A stretch of 64,000 bases of DNA from Tubulanus polymorphus (lineage: Eukaryota > Nemertea > Palaeonemertea > Tubulaniformes > Tubulanidae): positions 6,271,001 through 6,335,000 of the forward strand of contig NC_134029.1 in assembly GCF_964204645.1 (NCBI RefSeq), given 5' to 3'. The position numbers were made by a program, and so were the translations under genes. Every line of letters begins with the position of its first letter. The stretch's first letter is position 1. A model generated the notes under the pieces. That model made no database searches and was not told where the DNA came from. It saw only the letters and a list, made by a program, of their open reading frames with translations. Positions 39,401 to 46,182 of the stretch are shown here, piece by piece.

Positions 39401-42400
39401 ATGTTACAATTTTTCCATCAGGTATTCGGCCGCTTGATATCGGATGAAGGACCCGAAGATGAAAAACGAGATGAATGTCGAGATGACGGAAGCGAGGGCT
39501 CGATAGAGGGCGAAAACGATCTCAAAGAACACATGGTTGGTATATTGTTCAGCAGAAGTAAATTGACGCATCTACAGAAACAGGTAAGGCGAATATACCA
39601 TTTCATAACTGATAGATTTTCTCGATGGGATGTAACTGATGACTGAATGACTGATGAATTGTTGGTTACGATTTTATAGGTGTGCGCTCATATCGTGCTC
39701 GCAATACAGAAAGAAACAAGTCGTGTACGGGAAGAATGGCAGTCTTCTCTCACTGAGGCTAAGATGCTCAACGAGGATCAATCCAGGTAAGTGTCACCTA
39801 ATCTTTATGAAACACTGTCCACGTTGAAATGTTGACACATTAATAGACCACAATACAAAAAGAAAGACTAGTCCGAAAAGGGCTGGTAAATTATTTCACT
39901 GTTTCATCTTTGTCTTATCTCATCTTCCACTAATATTACAACAGAAATAATGTAAAATATATATAGTCCAACAAACGGACTTATCAAGTGATCAAAAATA
40001 ATCCAAACCTACTTCAGCAAAAAAAAACCACTTTTTGATTTGCTACTGAATACATGTATATGACTGTCTGATGTTTGCAGAAGTTCTGATGGTTATTGTT
40101 TCGAGTTGTTGTCGATGGTGCTAGCTCTAAGCGGATCGTCAGTTGGTCGAGCATATTTGGCCCACCAGCATGAGCTGCTTCAAGATCTCCTTAGTCTTCT
40201 ACACACAGCGACACCCAGAGTTCAGAGACAGGTATCTACTAGCAATGAAAACTGCACTATAATCGACAGTCTGCATTTTGGGGGGTTATTAAACATTTCG
40301 AAAACATTAGGTTTGGTGCTGAATATCGTGCCAATATATTTTAGGTGATTTCTTTGCTGCGTCGAGTCCTTCCCGAAGTCGCTCCTCATCAGCTCGGTAA
40401 CGTACTCTCCGTGATGCGGTTACCGCCTCGCGATTTCAGCATTCTAGTCGACTCAACGAATCGAAGTCATTCGATGATTAACTTTGATCCGATGAAGCCC
40501 GGTATAATCGACGTGTTCCTCGCTTGTATCGCAAAATCTTTAACAGTACAGATGAAAGTGAAAAATCACGTTGGTGGAAAAGGCGTGACCAGCGTAACGC
40601 TCGCTGACTGCGGTCTGATTTTGTAAGTGGGCATCTTTCAAAATCTTATTCATAGTAGCCTTGCTCTGGATGTTTTGATTTTGCTGTCTTTTGTAGGGAT
40701 AATGAAGACCCTCGTTGGTGGTTCACTGGTTGCCTTTCGAGTAAACTGGCAAGCAATATCGTCAAGCTACTTAAAGATATGGCATCTGGTAAACTATCGG
40801 ATGCGTGGGCAGCAGTTACTAAAGGTGCTATAGCCGAGGCAATACTCGGTTTAACAAAGTTAGATGACAAACACCGGTTGCCGGCTGAATGTATTAGAAC
40901 ACCAGTCGTAAGTACATTTCATATTTCCGAGAATATTGTATTGTGGATATTTTGACTTGTTTAATGAATTTCTGATGTATTTACTCAAAGCATTCCCACG
41001 TGAAGCCTGCTATCCTTTGATTTACAATTTAATGTCTTTGTGCATACTTTGATGCATTTCCGACGCTGCGGTTATTATTTCAGTTGTGGCTGGCTCTGTC
41101 ATCATTGTGTGTTTTGGATCAAGATCACGTCGAAAGATTGTCATCGGGACAGTGGGTGTCCAAAGACGGGCAAAACCAACAACGGGTAAGTGTGTCTGCT
41201 GATATGTGCTCTATTGAATTTGTACTTGAATATCCATTAAAACATCTGACAAAATGCAACAATTCCATGAGAAATTTCATACATTCGTATATGCGTGTAT
41301 CTCGAATATCTAATCTAATCCAGTTTGTAATGACGTAATTTTATCTGCACTGCAAAAACGATTTATTTCAGCCAACCTGTGATAACCATGACGACGGTGA
41401 AACCATCGCGATTATTCTCTGCACAGAGTGTGGTAATCTATGCGCCGACTGTGACCGATTTCTGCATCTTCATCGTCGAACTCGTAATCATCAAAGACAG
41501 GTGCGTTAAAAACGTTGCCCTTCATTACGGAGATGGTGTTAACTTGGCTAACGCAAAAACGATGATAATGATATTGAGCAATTTGTAAACCTTTCCACAT
41601 ATGATGCTCAAAGCGCTTCCTCCTCATTGCGAAACAGCAATGTTTACAAATAAATCTTAATTTGGTCTATGCTGTCAGATGATCTCATTTGGTAAATTTT
41701 TCCACAATCTTTGGGCCTCATACAGAGGATACAGATTTCCAGGCAAAGTTTTTGCTCTCTTTCCCTTACTTGAAAACATTCCTTACAGAAAGGTTTGTCT
41801 CTAATCTGAGCATTCTTGCACCATATGTATACGGGTTTCATTGATACATGCATTGGAAATTCTGTGCAGGTATTCAAAGAAGAAGAGGAATCCATCAAAG
41901 TTGATCTACATGAAGGATGTGGTCGAACGAAGCTGTTCTGGGTGATGGCGCTAGCCGATTCTAAAACGCTGAAAGCCATGGTTGAATTTCGAGAAGGATC
42001 GAAAGGTACTTGATAACTGAGATAGCCATAGACGATACTAACGCAACTGATTTTAAACATCGCTTCATCATTTCTGTTTACAGGAAAAATCACCGGTGCT
42101 AGTAGTCCAGCGGGTACGGTCGGCACTTGTCGATTCTGCGGTACGCAAGGAAATTCGGGTATTCTCGCAATCGGAAACGTTTGCTCAGATCCAGACTGTC
42201 AGGTTTGAAATACTCTTACTCATTCTGTAAATTCATATGATTTGTAAAGGGTATGTCTCAAGGGAGTCGGCAATCACCATCACTTAATATGATTTTCCAT
42301 ATACAGGAATACGGTAAGATCGCTTGTACTAGAATACACAATTGCGGTCACTTGTGCAATGGTATACGAGATGAACAGGTGTGTTTGCCCTGCCTGAACG

Positions 42401-43796
42401 GCTGTAACAGCGACGAGAACAAAGACTCGTTGAAACAGGATGCCGATGATATGTGTATGATTTGTTTTACCGAAGCTTTAGCAGCTGCTCCCGCCATTCA
42501 GGTACAGCACTGAACTACCAACCTTCCCTTGTCCTTCTTGTTTTTCTGTATAAACCAATTTCAATCTTCTCGTTAGCAGTTAGCGTGCGGCCACGTGTTT
42601 CACTACCGCTGTTGCCGATCTGTGCTCACGCGTAAATGGGTCGGACCCAGGATTACATTCGGTTTTGCTAAATGTCCCATTTGTAAAGTAAGTATGGCAC
42701 AAATTTTGAAAATATTATTTCAATGGTGCAGTCTTTCGACTTCGTCTTAAATGCTTACTGCATCGTTATTTCTGTGCCGAGAACTTGTTTGCCGATAGTT
42801 AAGTGTGTTCCTTGCAGGCGGATATCAGTCACCACGTGCTGAAAGATCTCCTGGATCCGATTAACGTCCTGTACGAAGACGTGCGAAGGAAGGCTTTAAT
42901 GAGATTGGAATACGAGGGTTTGCACAAAGCGGAGGCGATTACCGGCGCCGGTGGACGCTACTGGAATGATCCTGCCGGATACGCTATGGATAGATATGCC
43001 TATTACGTTTGTTATAAATGCAAAAAGGTTCGTTTTGATTTTTGTCATTCAGTGACAAAAGTTCGTTGTTCGGGGCATTTAATTTTTCATGGGTATGGGA
43101 TTGAATTTTCAGGCGTATTACGGAGGAGAGGCACGTTGCGATGAACAGTTGGAAGGTGGTGATGATTACGACCAGACGGAGTTAGTGTGCGGGGGATGTT
43201 CAGATGTTTCTAGAGCTCAGGTACATTAACGCCCACTGTGCCCTAGATATATTGATTCTTTACGTCGAGTCAAGTCCCGCAATCATTTATCGATTCATCA
43301 TTTTTCAGATGTGCCCCAAACACGGCACCGATTTCCTCGAGTATAAATGTCGGTACTGCTGTTCAGTGGCTGTGTTTTTCTGTTTCGGAACGACGCATTT
43401 CTGTAATCCGTGTCACGACGCTTTCCAACGAGTCACTAACATTCCAAAGAGTGAGCTGCCTCACTGTCCTGCAGGTAAAATTAATACCCGGTACTACTAC
43501 GTGATGTACTGGAAATTGTGTGACGATAAATCCAGATACAGTGTGTAACTAAATATGAAAAGATTCATACTGAATGTGAATGTTAGACAAGAATACCTGT
43601 TTTACTCTGCATGTGTTTTTGTTAGTTCTGAGATATCTGACCATGTGTGTTTTGCAAATTCGGTATTCTTTTCTCTTCAGGTCCAAAAGGTAAACAATTG
43701 GAGGGCGACGAATGCCCACTACACGTTCAGCATCCACCAACCGGTGAAGAGTTCGCCCTCGGCTGCGGAGTGTGTCGAAACGCGCACACGTTTTGA
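6416..43796 (+). CDS. mycbp2: E3 ubiquitin-protein ligase MYCBP2 (PAM/highwire/RPM-1/Phr1)
   Basis: Very large RING/tandem-cysteine ligase that limits synapse growth and axon signalling (targets such as DLK/MAP3K12, with FBXO45 as partner). 79 coding exons, all read with consistent phase and sensible splice sites. ATG 6416, with an in-frame TGA at 6398; stop TGA 43794-43796. Exons: 6416-6534, 6960-7035, 7676-7900, 8385-8538, 8672-8871, 9192-9354, 9560-9738, 10071-10167, 10253-10323, 10643-10861, 11144-11354, 11543-11710, 11801-11953, 12314-12494, 12582-12733, 13119-13241, 13706-13913, 14207-14321, 14409-14502, 14590-14721, 15000-15153, 15244-15413, 15865-15990, 16079-16206, 16293-16384, 17193-17327, 17391-17525, 19455-19538, 19664-19760, 19893-20085, 20170-20441, 20838-21065, 21207-21395, 21929-22138, 22362-22493, 22590-22768, 22906-23045, 23141-23241, 23324-23786, 23870-23988, 24076-24163, 24246-24474, 24813-24957, 25032-25226, 25812-25983, 26230-26324, 26404-26520, 26611-26967, 27205-27544, 28449-28523, 29098-29202, 29281-29502, 30559-30798, 32315-32416, 32785-33142, 33540-35073, 35703-35922, 36260-36465, 36858-37016, 37196-37339, 37799-37948, 38146-38236, 38629-38762, 38847-39149, 39422-39583, 39680-39786, 40081-40231, 40345-40622, 40697-40907, 41084-41185, 41372-41500, 41870-42005, 42084-42202, 42307-42501, 42580-42687, 42818-43027, 43113-43220, 43309-43474, 43681-43796. 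Total 14,466 nt, 4821 residues if exons 26 and 27 are both counted, 4776 with one; the human protein is about 4.65 thousand. Confidence 0.97.
7321..7600. mobile_element. hAT-like MITE family A (CAGGGTGGCCACT ends)
   Basis: 280 bp in MYCBP2 intron 2. It begins CAGGGTGGCCACTGACCTGG and ends AAAAGTGGCCACCCC. The interior has the family's 'CTGGAAAACTCAGGG' and 'GGGAATTTTGTGTAAT' segments, shared with the copies at 12036, 13318, 27832, 31842 and 36045. Near its right end it contains an inserted AACTCAATTCATTTTCAAATGAGTTG palindrome. Confidence 0.75.
7930..8100 (+). mobile_element. Possible LINE reverse-transcriptase fragment
   Basis: In MYCBP2 intron 3. A frame broken by stops reads roughly TLATHC, then [17 protein letters not shown], resembling the conserved 'LHWLP..R..FKIL...KCLHGLAPVYL' end of many non-LTR reverse transcriptases (compare the clearer copy at 63690-64000). 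Short and degenerate, so tentative. Confidence 0.35.
8099..8220. repeat. Foldback element, GGACCCAGTTGCACAG type
   Basis: 122 bp in MYCBP2 intron 3. Left end GGACCCAGTTGCACAGTAGTGACTTA; right end TAAGTCATGACTGTGTAACAGACCCC pairs with it. Internal GACCAATAAAGGTC and GGTCTAAGACTGGTC are also self-complementary. A relative lies at 36671-36808. Confidence 0.65.
10643..11953 (+). other. mycbp2: MYCBP2 first RCC1-like block (exons 10-13)
   Basis: Residues about 429-678. Blade motifs visible: [39 protein letters not shown] (about 20 residues per blade edge), [13 protein letters not shown] and [18 protein letters not shown] followed by [12 protein letters not shown]1-like propellers are protein-protein interaction platforms; in RPM-1 this region contributes to control of adenylate cyclase/GEF-type partners. 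Exon order and spacing match the vertebrate gene. Confidence 0.88.
10878..11062. mobile_element. hAT-like MITE family B, short copy
   Basis: 185 bp in MYCBP2 intron 10, starting CAGGGTCCCTACAACTCCTTGG and ending CTGTAGGGACCTG. An internally deleted relative of the copy at 2608-2957. Confidence 0.65.
12036..12215. mobile_element. hAT-like MITE family A, degraded
   Basis: In MYCBP2 intron 13. The left end is ACTGGGTGGCCACTGTTCTGG and the right end GAATGGCCCTG. The interior keeps the shared CAGGGAATTTTATGTAATCACATGGAAAAATCAGGG segment in diverged form. Confidence 0.5.
12314..12733 (+). other. mycbp2: MYCBP2 cysteine-rich inter-propeller segment (exons 14-15)
   Basis: Residues about 679-789. 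Reads [20 protein letters not shown], then CTGYGNSC, and [19 protein letters not shown]: at least 12 cysteines in CxxC-like pairs, the family's conserved putative zinc-binding patch between the two RCC1-like blocks. The intron between the two exons is only 87 bp. Confidence 0.85.
13318..13581. mobile_element. hAT-like MITE family A
   Basis: 264 bp in MYCBP2 intron 16, between CAGGGTGGTCACTTACCTG and AAGTGGCCACCCTG. Only AAATT is shared by the flanks, so no clear 8 bp target duplication is seen. Confidence 0.7.
13706..15413 (+). other. mycbp2: MYCBP2 second RCC1-like block and following region (exons 17-22)
   Basis: Residues about 831-1121. RCC1 signatures: [20 protein letters not shown], then CGQLGLGD, and [19 protein letters not shown] leading into KGQLGRE. 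Exons 20-22 encode the family segment [19 protein letters not shown] and a variable stretch ending [10 protein letters not shown] decayed family-B MITE lies in the intron between exons 17 and 18. Confidence 0.85.
16544..16974. mobile_element. hAT-like MITE family B, long diverged copy
   Basis: In MYCBP2 intron 25, from CAGGGTCCCTGCGAGTCC to CCAGGAATGACCGACCCCG. The interior matches 2608-2957 over several blocks (for example AAAATGCC..AAACTCCTTCAATTTTG and GGTTTACC.CGATAAAC.GTACCGAT). Confidence 0.65.
17193..17327 (+). other. mycbp2: MYCBP2 exon 26, PHR1 alternative exon (version a)
   Basis: 135 nt, entered after two bases of a codon (AG|G) and left after two (CA|). Encodes [20 protein letters not shown], then [20 protein letters not shown] and VSDD. 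It aligns end to end with exon 27 and with the single corresponding stretch of vertebrate MYCBP2. Acceptor TTTTAAG|G, donor CA|GTGAGT. Confidence 0.9.
17391..17525 (+). other. mycbp2: MYCBP2 exon 27, PHR1 alternative exon (version b)
   Basis: 135 nt, identical length and phase to exon 26, only 63 bp downstream. Encodes [20 protein letters not shown], then [20 protein letters not shown] and ITED. Either exon joins exon 25 (AG|G) and exon 28 (|G GTG GCA) in frame. Acceptor ACTATAG|G, donor CCC|GTAAGT. Confidence 0.9.
18716..19012. mobile_element. Foldback element with three GC-rich palindromes
   Basis: 297 bp in the 1.9 kb MYCBP2 intron 27. Terminal inverted repeats TTAACCCTTTC / GAAAGGGTTAA. 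Near-identical palindromes ACACCGCAGTGCGGTGT at 18830-18846, CACCGCAGTGCGGT at about 18933-18946 and ACACCGCACTGCGGTGT at about 18975-18991, the outer two extended as CGTCTACACCGC and its complement. No coding capacity. The rest of this intron shows nothing further. Confidence 0.7.
19664..21395 (+). other. mycbp2: MYCBP2 inter-PHR helical region (exons 29-33)
   Basis: Residues about 1355-1681. Predominantly helical: [89 protein letters not shown], and [20 protein letters not shown]. This matches the conserved helical region between PHR1 and PHR2 of vertebrate MYCBP2. Exon 31 to 32 intron contains a foldback element. Confidence 0.85.
20513..20766. repeat. Foldback element with CTACGAGTTATCTCGTAG
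   Basis: About 254 bp in MYCBP2 intron 31. Near its left end is the 18 bp palindrome CTACGAGTTATCTCGTAG (20540-20557); the right half carries ACTCGTAGTGG and ends with CCGGCAGTGG, inverted relative to CACTACCGCCG. Shares long blocks (TACGTAGTCAGC.ATTGTT, ATGAGCATTG, TTGCCAGC.AATCAG) with 25408-25647. Confidence 0.65.
21929..22768 (+). other. mycbp2: MYCBP2 second PHR domain (exons 34-36)
   Basis: Residues about 1682-1855. Reads [110 protein letters not shown]. Strongly conserved. All borders except the last are phase 0. A single set of exons is present, unlike PHR1. Confidence 0.92.
22906..24474 (+). other. mycbp2: MYCBP2 post-PHR2 region (exons 37-42)
   Basis: Residues about 1855-2235. Begins with a helical part ([13 protein letters not shown]), then exon 39 with [16 protein letters not shown] and [20 protein letters not shown], a conserved beta-rich segment similar in outline to a further PHR-like module. 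Exon 40 has [20 protein letters not shown] and exon 42 [20 protein letters not shown] leading to [11 protein letters not shown]. Spacing follows the vertebrate protein. Confidence 0.85.
25316..25382. repeat. Short palindrome (CAATTCATTTTCAATTG core)
   Basis: In MYCBP2 intron 44. CCCGGGGGGTTAGCTCAATT and AATTGAGTTAACCCCTGGG pair around TTCATTTTC; followed by GTTAACAGGGCC. The AACTCAATTCATTTTCAA.TGAGTT core also occurs inside the MITE at 7321-7600. Confidence 0.5.
25408..25647. repeat. Foldback element with CTACGAGTTATCTCGTAG, second copy
   Basis: 240 bp in MYCBP2 intron 44. Terminal inverted repeats GCTGCCGC / GCGGCAGC, with CTACGAGTTATCTCGTAG near the left end and TACAAGATAACTCGTAG near the right. 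Same family as 20513-20766. Confidence 0.7.
26404..27544 (+). other. mycbp2: MYCBP2 paired SH3-like segments (exons 47-49)
   Basis: Residues about 2438-2708. Two similar blocks: [53 protein letters not shown], and [39 protein letters not shown]. This 'GLRVR..P......GVWVRL' spacing is typical of bacterial-type SH3-like folds and is conserved in MYCBP2. Exon 49 then runs into a Gly/Ala/Pro-rich linker ([20 protein letters not shown]). Confidence 0.8.
27832..28211. mobile_element. hAT-like MITE family A interrupted by a foldback element
   Basis: MYCBP2 intron 49. The left part has ACTGACCTGGAAAACCTG and the right part ends AAAGTGGCCACCCTG. A GCCCGGTTTCATAGACTGA foldback (27919-28075) is inserted between them. 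Confidence 0.6.
27919..28075. repeat. Foldback element, GCCCGGTTTCATAGA type
   Basis: About 157 bp with ends GGGCCCGGTTTCATAGA and TCTATGAAACCCAGCCC, and internal CCCTAGGGGTAAATC, AAACCATGGTTATAA and GTTCCCAGGG. A second copy lies at 49885-50048. Confidence 0.7.
28749..28863. repeat. Foldback element, GGACCCGGTTCCACAG type
   Basis: 115 bp in MYCBP2 intron 50; arms CTGGACCCGGTTCCACAGGAGTTAGAGTTAAC (left) and GTGTGGAACTGGGCCCTG (right). Same family as 1831-1943. Confidence 0.7.
30799..32314. other. MYCBP2 intron 53
   Basis: 1.5 kb intron. Starts with GCTGCTGCTGCT and GTCGTCGTCGTCGTC trinucleotide runs (30820-30870). At about 31040-31150 lies a TTTCACAAAACCCATGAAG..TTTTGTGAAACTGGTCCC foldback related to 36552-36670. 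A family-A MITE occupies 31842-32077. No coding exon seen. Confidence 0.6.
31842..32077. mobile_element. hAT-like MITE family A
   Basis: 236 bp in MYCBP2 intron 53, CAGGGTGGCCACTGACCTG to GAGAGTGGCTACCCTG. The right terminal repeat has one mismatch to the consensus. Confidence 0.7.
33540..35073 (+). other. mycbp2: MYCBP2 large exon 56 with zinc-finger motif
   Basis: 1534 nt, by far the largest exon, residues about 3076-3587, GC-rich. Begins basic and serine-rich, then [20 protein letters not shown] and [14 protein letters not shown] (conserved helical motif), a lysine-rich patch ([18 protein letters not shown]), GNLFGEA, and a Cys/His cluster [20 protein letters not shown] followed by [13 protein letters not shown] and [18 protein letters not shown] plus CNRCREKYL. 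That cluster is the most conserved part of this region across the family and is a probable zinc-binding module. Large frames on other strands here are shadows of the high GC content. Confidence 0.9.
36045..36170. mobile_element. hAT-like MITE family A, left part
   Basis: MYCBP2 intron 57. Begins CAGGGTGGCCACTTGCCTGG and keeps about 125 bp of family sequence; no right terminal repeat is found. Confidence 0.55.
36552..36670. repeat. Foldback element, GGGTCCAGTTTCATGAAAA type
   Basis: 119 bp in MYCBP2 intron 58. Left end GGGTCCAGTTTCATGAAAATG; right end TTTTTCATGAACATGGACCC. A relative in inverted layout is at 61643-61782, with matching interior TTTGAATTGTTGTCCTCAT / ATGAGGACAACAATTCAAA. Confidence 0.7.
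36671..36808. repeat. Foldback element, GGCCAAGTTGCAT type
   Basis: 138 bp directly after the previous foldback. Ends GGCCAAGTTGCATACCAG and AGCGACTTGGCC. Internal TAGTCTTTAG and GTCCTAGACTGGT echo the copy at 8099-8220. Confidence 0.55.
38146..39583 (+). other. mycbp2: MYCBP2 DOC/APC10-like domain (exons 62-65)
   Basis: Residues about 3881-4110. Reads [53 protein letters not shown], then [17 protein letters not shown] and [17 protein letters not shown]-type strands (exon 64), ending in [10 protein letters not shown]. The '[13 protein letters not shown]' entry and 'GP.NNLR.RQIK.LG' exit are typical of the galactose-binding-like DOC fold shared with APC10. Downstream helices begin in exon 65 ([19 protein letters not shown]). 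Confidence 0.88.
39680..41185 (+). other. mycbp2: MYCBP2 helical region before the B-box (exons 66-70)
   Basis: Residues about 4111-4393. Reads [84 protein letters not shown] (exon 69), [18 protein letters not shown] and [20 protein letters not shown]. Corresponds to the conserved helical stretch N-terminal to the ligase module. Confidence 0.85.
41372..42202 (+). other. mycbp2: MYCBP2 B-box-like finger and conserved 'FKEEEE' segment (exons 71-73)
   Basis: Residues about 4394-4521. Exon 71 encodes [20 protein letters not shown] and [19 protein letters not shown], a B-box-like Cys/His zinc motif. Exon 72 gives [20 protein letters not shown] and [20 protein letters not shown], nearly identical across animals. 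Exon 73 carries CRFCGTQG and CSDPDCQ. Confidence 0.9.
42307..42687 (+). other. mycbp2: MYCBP2 RING finger (exons 74-75)
   Basis: Residues about 4522-4622. Exon 74 has [13 protein letters not shown] and CLPCLNGCN, then the RING start [20 protein letters not shown]. Exon 75 continues [14 protein letters not shown] and KCPICK. All eight zinc ligands of the RING are visible. The RING recruits the E2 and hands ubiquitin to the adjacent tandem-cysteine relay. Confidence 0.95.
42818..43796 (+). other. mycbp2: MYCBP2 tandem-cysteine (RCR-type) catalytic domain (exons 76-79)
   Basis: Residues about 4623-4821. Reads [93 protein letters not shown] and the terminal [17 protein letters not shown]. Both esterification relay cysteines are present: the upstream one in EARC (codon 43137-43139; human C4520) and the downstream one in [10 protein letters not shown] (codon 43381-43383; human C4572). 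Neighbouring substrate-pocket residues (E of TELVC, both F of CFGTTHF, H and F of CHDAF) are also kept, so threonine-directed ubiquitination is expected to be retained. Confidence 0.95.
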
Positions 43797-45850
43797 TAAT
43801 GGACGTCATTAGGTTATTTAAAAAAAAAACTTGTATAGAAAAATAGAAAATGTTTGCTGTGATTATATCTCGACGTGGAAAGATGTATCGAAACCAGTAT
43901 TCGAAGATAATTTGTGATCGCTTCTCGCAAGTAAAAAAACGAAATGTGTAAAATAGTCCTTAAATAGATTTGTCAATTCGAAGGAACTTTAGATTGTCGA
44001 TTATTTAGATTTATCGTATTCAAAATCATTATTTATGAGAATCTCCGCTGCGAAAATATTTGTAGAAAGTATAGTACTTAATTAGAAATATGATATTGAA
44101 ATTGAGTTTCGAGTGACTTTGAATTGTTTTGAGATTGGGTGAGATACGTGCATTTAATCGTGGAATTGACCCCGACCACATCGAAATATACTTTGATAAG
44201 TAGATCGCCTGCAGCCAATAACTGTTCGGCCAGTTGGAAAACCGTATTATGGTATATCTGCCTTTCCTCTATCGCCATTATTGACGCCACTGGGGATATT
44301 TCGGGATGCGTAAAAATTCAGAGTAGTAATTTTCATAATTCATTCGTTCATCATGCGCGTATTTTTAGCGTGTACATATTATATAAATTCGCCGAGTCAT
44401 TTCGAATGTAAGCACTCGTTTCTGTGAACCACCGATCATTTTGTTTGCTTTTTATTCAGAGATCTCATCAACGCATTATTGTAAATAAAACCCGACTGAT
44501 TCAAATCAATGAGAAAGGGTGGTGCTTCACTCTGCATGAACATCAAGTGTGTCGTATATCTTTCTGTTTTGAGATTTCATTGTTTTGCATCACTTGCTGT
44601 ATCACTTCTAAGAGAAAAAAAATTGGTCTTGAATTCAGTTATGTTTTGAGTTGACAAATGCAGCTTAATCTTATCATATCGTATAACTTTGCAATAATGA
44701 TATTCCGTACATGGATAGATTTTTGATATCATGAGATATCGCCTATTCTACTACTATTATAAATCCCTCCTGTCTTTCTCTCTGTATGTGAAAATTTCTA
44801 CATCTCAGGTTGCAGTCATAAGCCAACAACAGTTATATTGTGGTCGACTTTAATATGATGATATATGATTTAGATACACATTTATTACTAATTGGTGTTG
44901 TGTAGACAAAAATTTTACCCCTTCTGATCTGAATTACTGATTTTAAACTGTACCAGAGATGATTGCATAGTTAAAAGTTCGCTCATTTCTAATAATAAAA
45001 CCAGTCTTAAAACTGGTTCTATTTGCACAGATCGAGCTCTCTCTGGTCCTTTGATGATAAGAGTTATTCATATGAGTTTTAAGCTCAATTGATTATTTCA
45101 TAATAAATCTAACAATTGATGTCCCAAACCATGATTTTGCACTTATGCATCGCCTTGCATTAGCTATTACCGGTCATTCAATCAAAGACCAGTGTCAGCT
45201 CATTTCTTCTCTAACCAATCCAAGGAATTTAGATCACTTTTATTTATCAAGAACACTTATGAAGACAGTGCAAGCGCACTCAAAATTTGGTGCCGATTAT
45301 TTGAACCTTGTAGCAAAAAAGAAACATAGATATTTAATCGATATAATAAAACACTGTAACTGTTAGTGCATGTACTCGTATCACTCGATATATTATCATG
45401 AGTCTTTTTCGTCAGTGCATTTTGATTGAACCAAAATAATTAATGGATGGTTTTTTATTATTATTAATTCGACAAGTGTGTCAGTGGATGACGCTTGTGC
45501 GTATTATTTTTTCATCATTTCATACTGGTCGCCGATGCTTTCTCGAACTTTTGAAGCGCCATACGTTGTAATATTTCGTGTAAATTATATATAATGAATG
45601 TATGAATTTAAGCATTACCATTATTATTACAGAGTTTCGTTGTGGTCATATATATGATATTAGATATATATATAGTCATGAATGTACATGTGTGCTTGTA
45701 TCAATTTTGTACACTTGTTAAAAAACTGCTATTGGAAAATCGTGAAAATATACGTGTGTATTATAAATAAAATACTAGAGTAAATGTCTATAGTAATGAT
45801 ATTAATGATAATAATGATTAAATGCTATCACATTCAAGTTAAATAAATGA
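43797..45850 (+). other. MYCBP2 3'UTR and downstream spacer
   Basis: AT-rich sequence with candidate poly(A) hexamers AATAAA at 44484-44489, 44994-44999 and 45766-45771. A long 3'UTR with alternative ends is plausible, but nothing in the sequence fixes the cleavage site. Confidence 0.5.
45145..45366 (+). CDS. Unrecognised small open frame (73 codons)
   Basis: ATG 45145 to TAG 45366, open also for some 14 codons upstream of the ATG. The peptide is fairly balanced in composition (MHRLALAITGHSIKDQ start, KKKHRYLIDIIKHCNC end) with no signal peptide, transmembrane span or known motif. It lies in the putative MYCBP2 3'UTR, in sequence of ordinary AT content. It may be a chance frame or the remnant of a mobile element; I do not recognise it. 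Confidence 0.15.
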   Translation: MHRLALAITGHSIKDQCQLISSLTNPRNLDHFYLSRTLMKTVQAHSKFGADYLNLVAKKKHRYLIDIIKHCNC

Positions 45851-46182
45851 AGAATGTACTGAGTAAATAGTGAAATTCTTTCTTTTTAGAGAACATATCT
45901 ATTCAGTTTGGATTCGCCATACTTAATGTTAAGATTCAAACGAATTTTCTCTGGGTGTTCTCTGTTGCCTGCTGTAAAGGATTGAGGATTCGCAACCAGA
46001 CTAAAACATTCTTTTTTGAGGAATACATTCTTGGAGAGCATGTAAAGGATTTGAACTGTTGAGTACGGAAGGCGCGCGGAGGACGTCCCTTAGGTAAACG
46101 CGTATATGTGGATACTACGAAGTGTCTTCTTAACCGATTCTGACTAGCTGACAAAGTCAGAAACTAGGGGTCCAGGGACACC

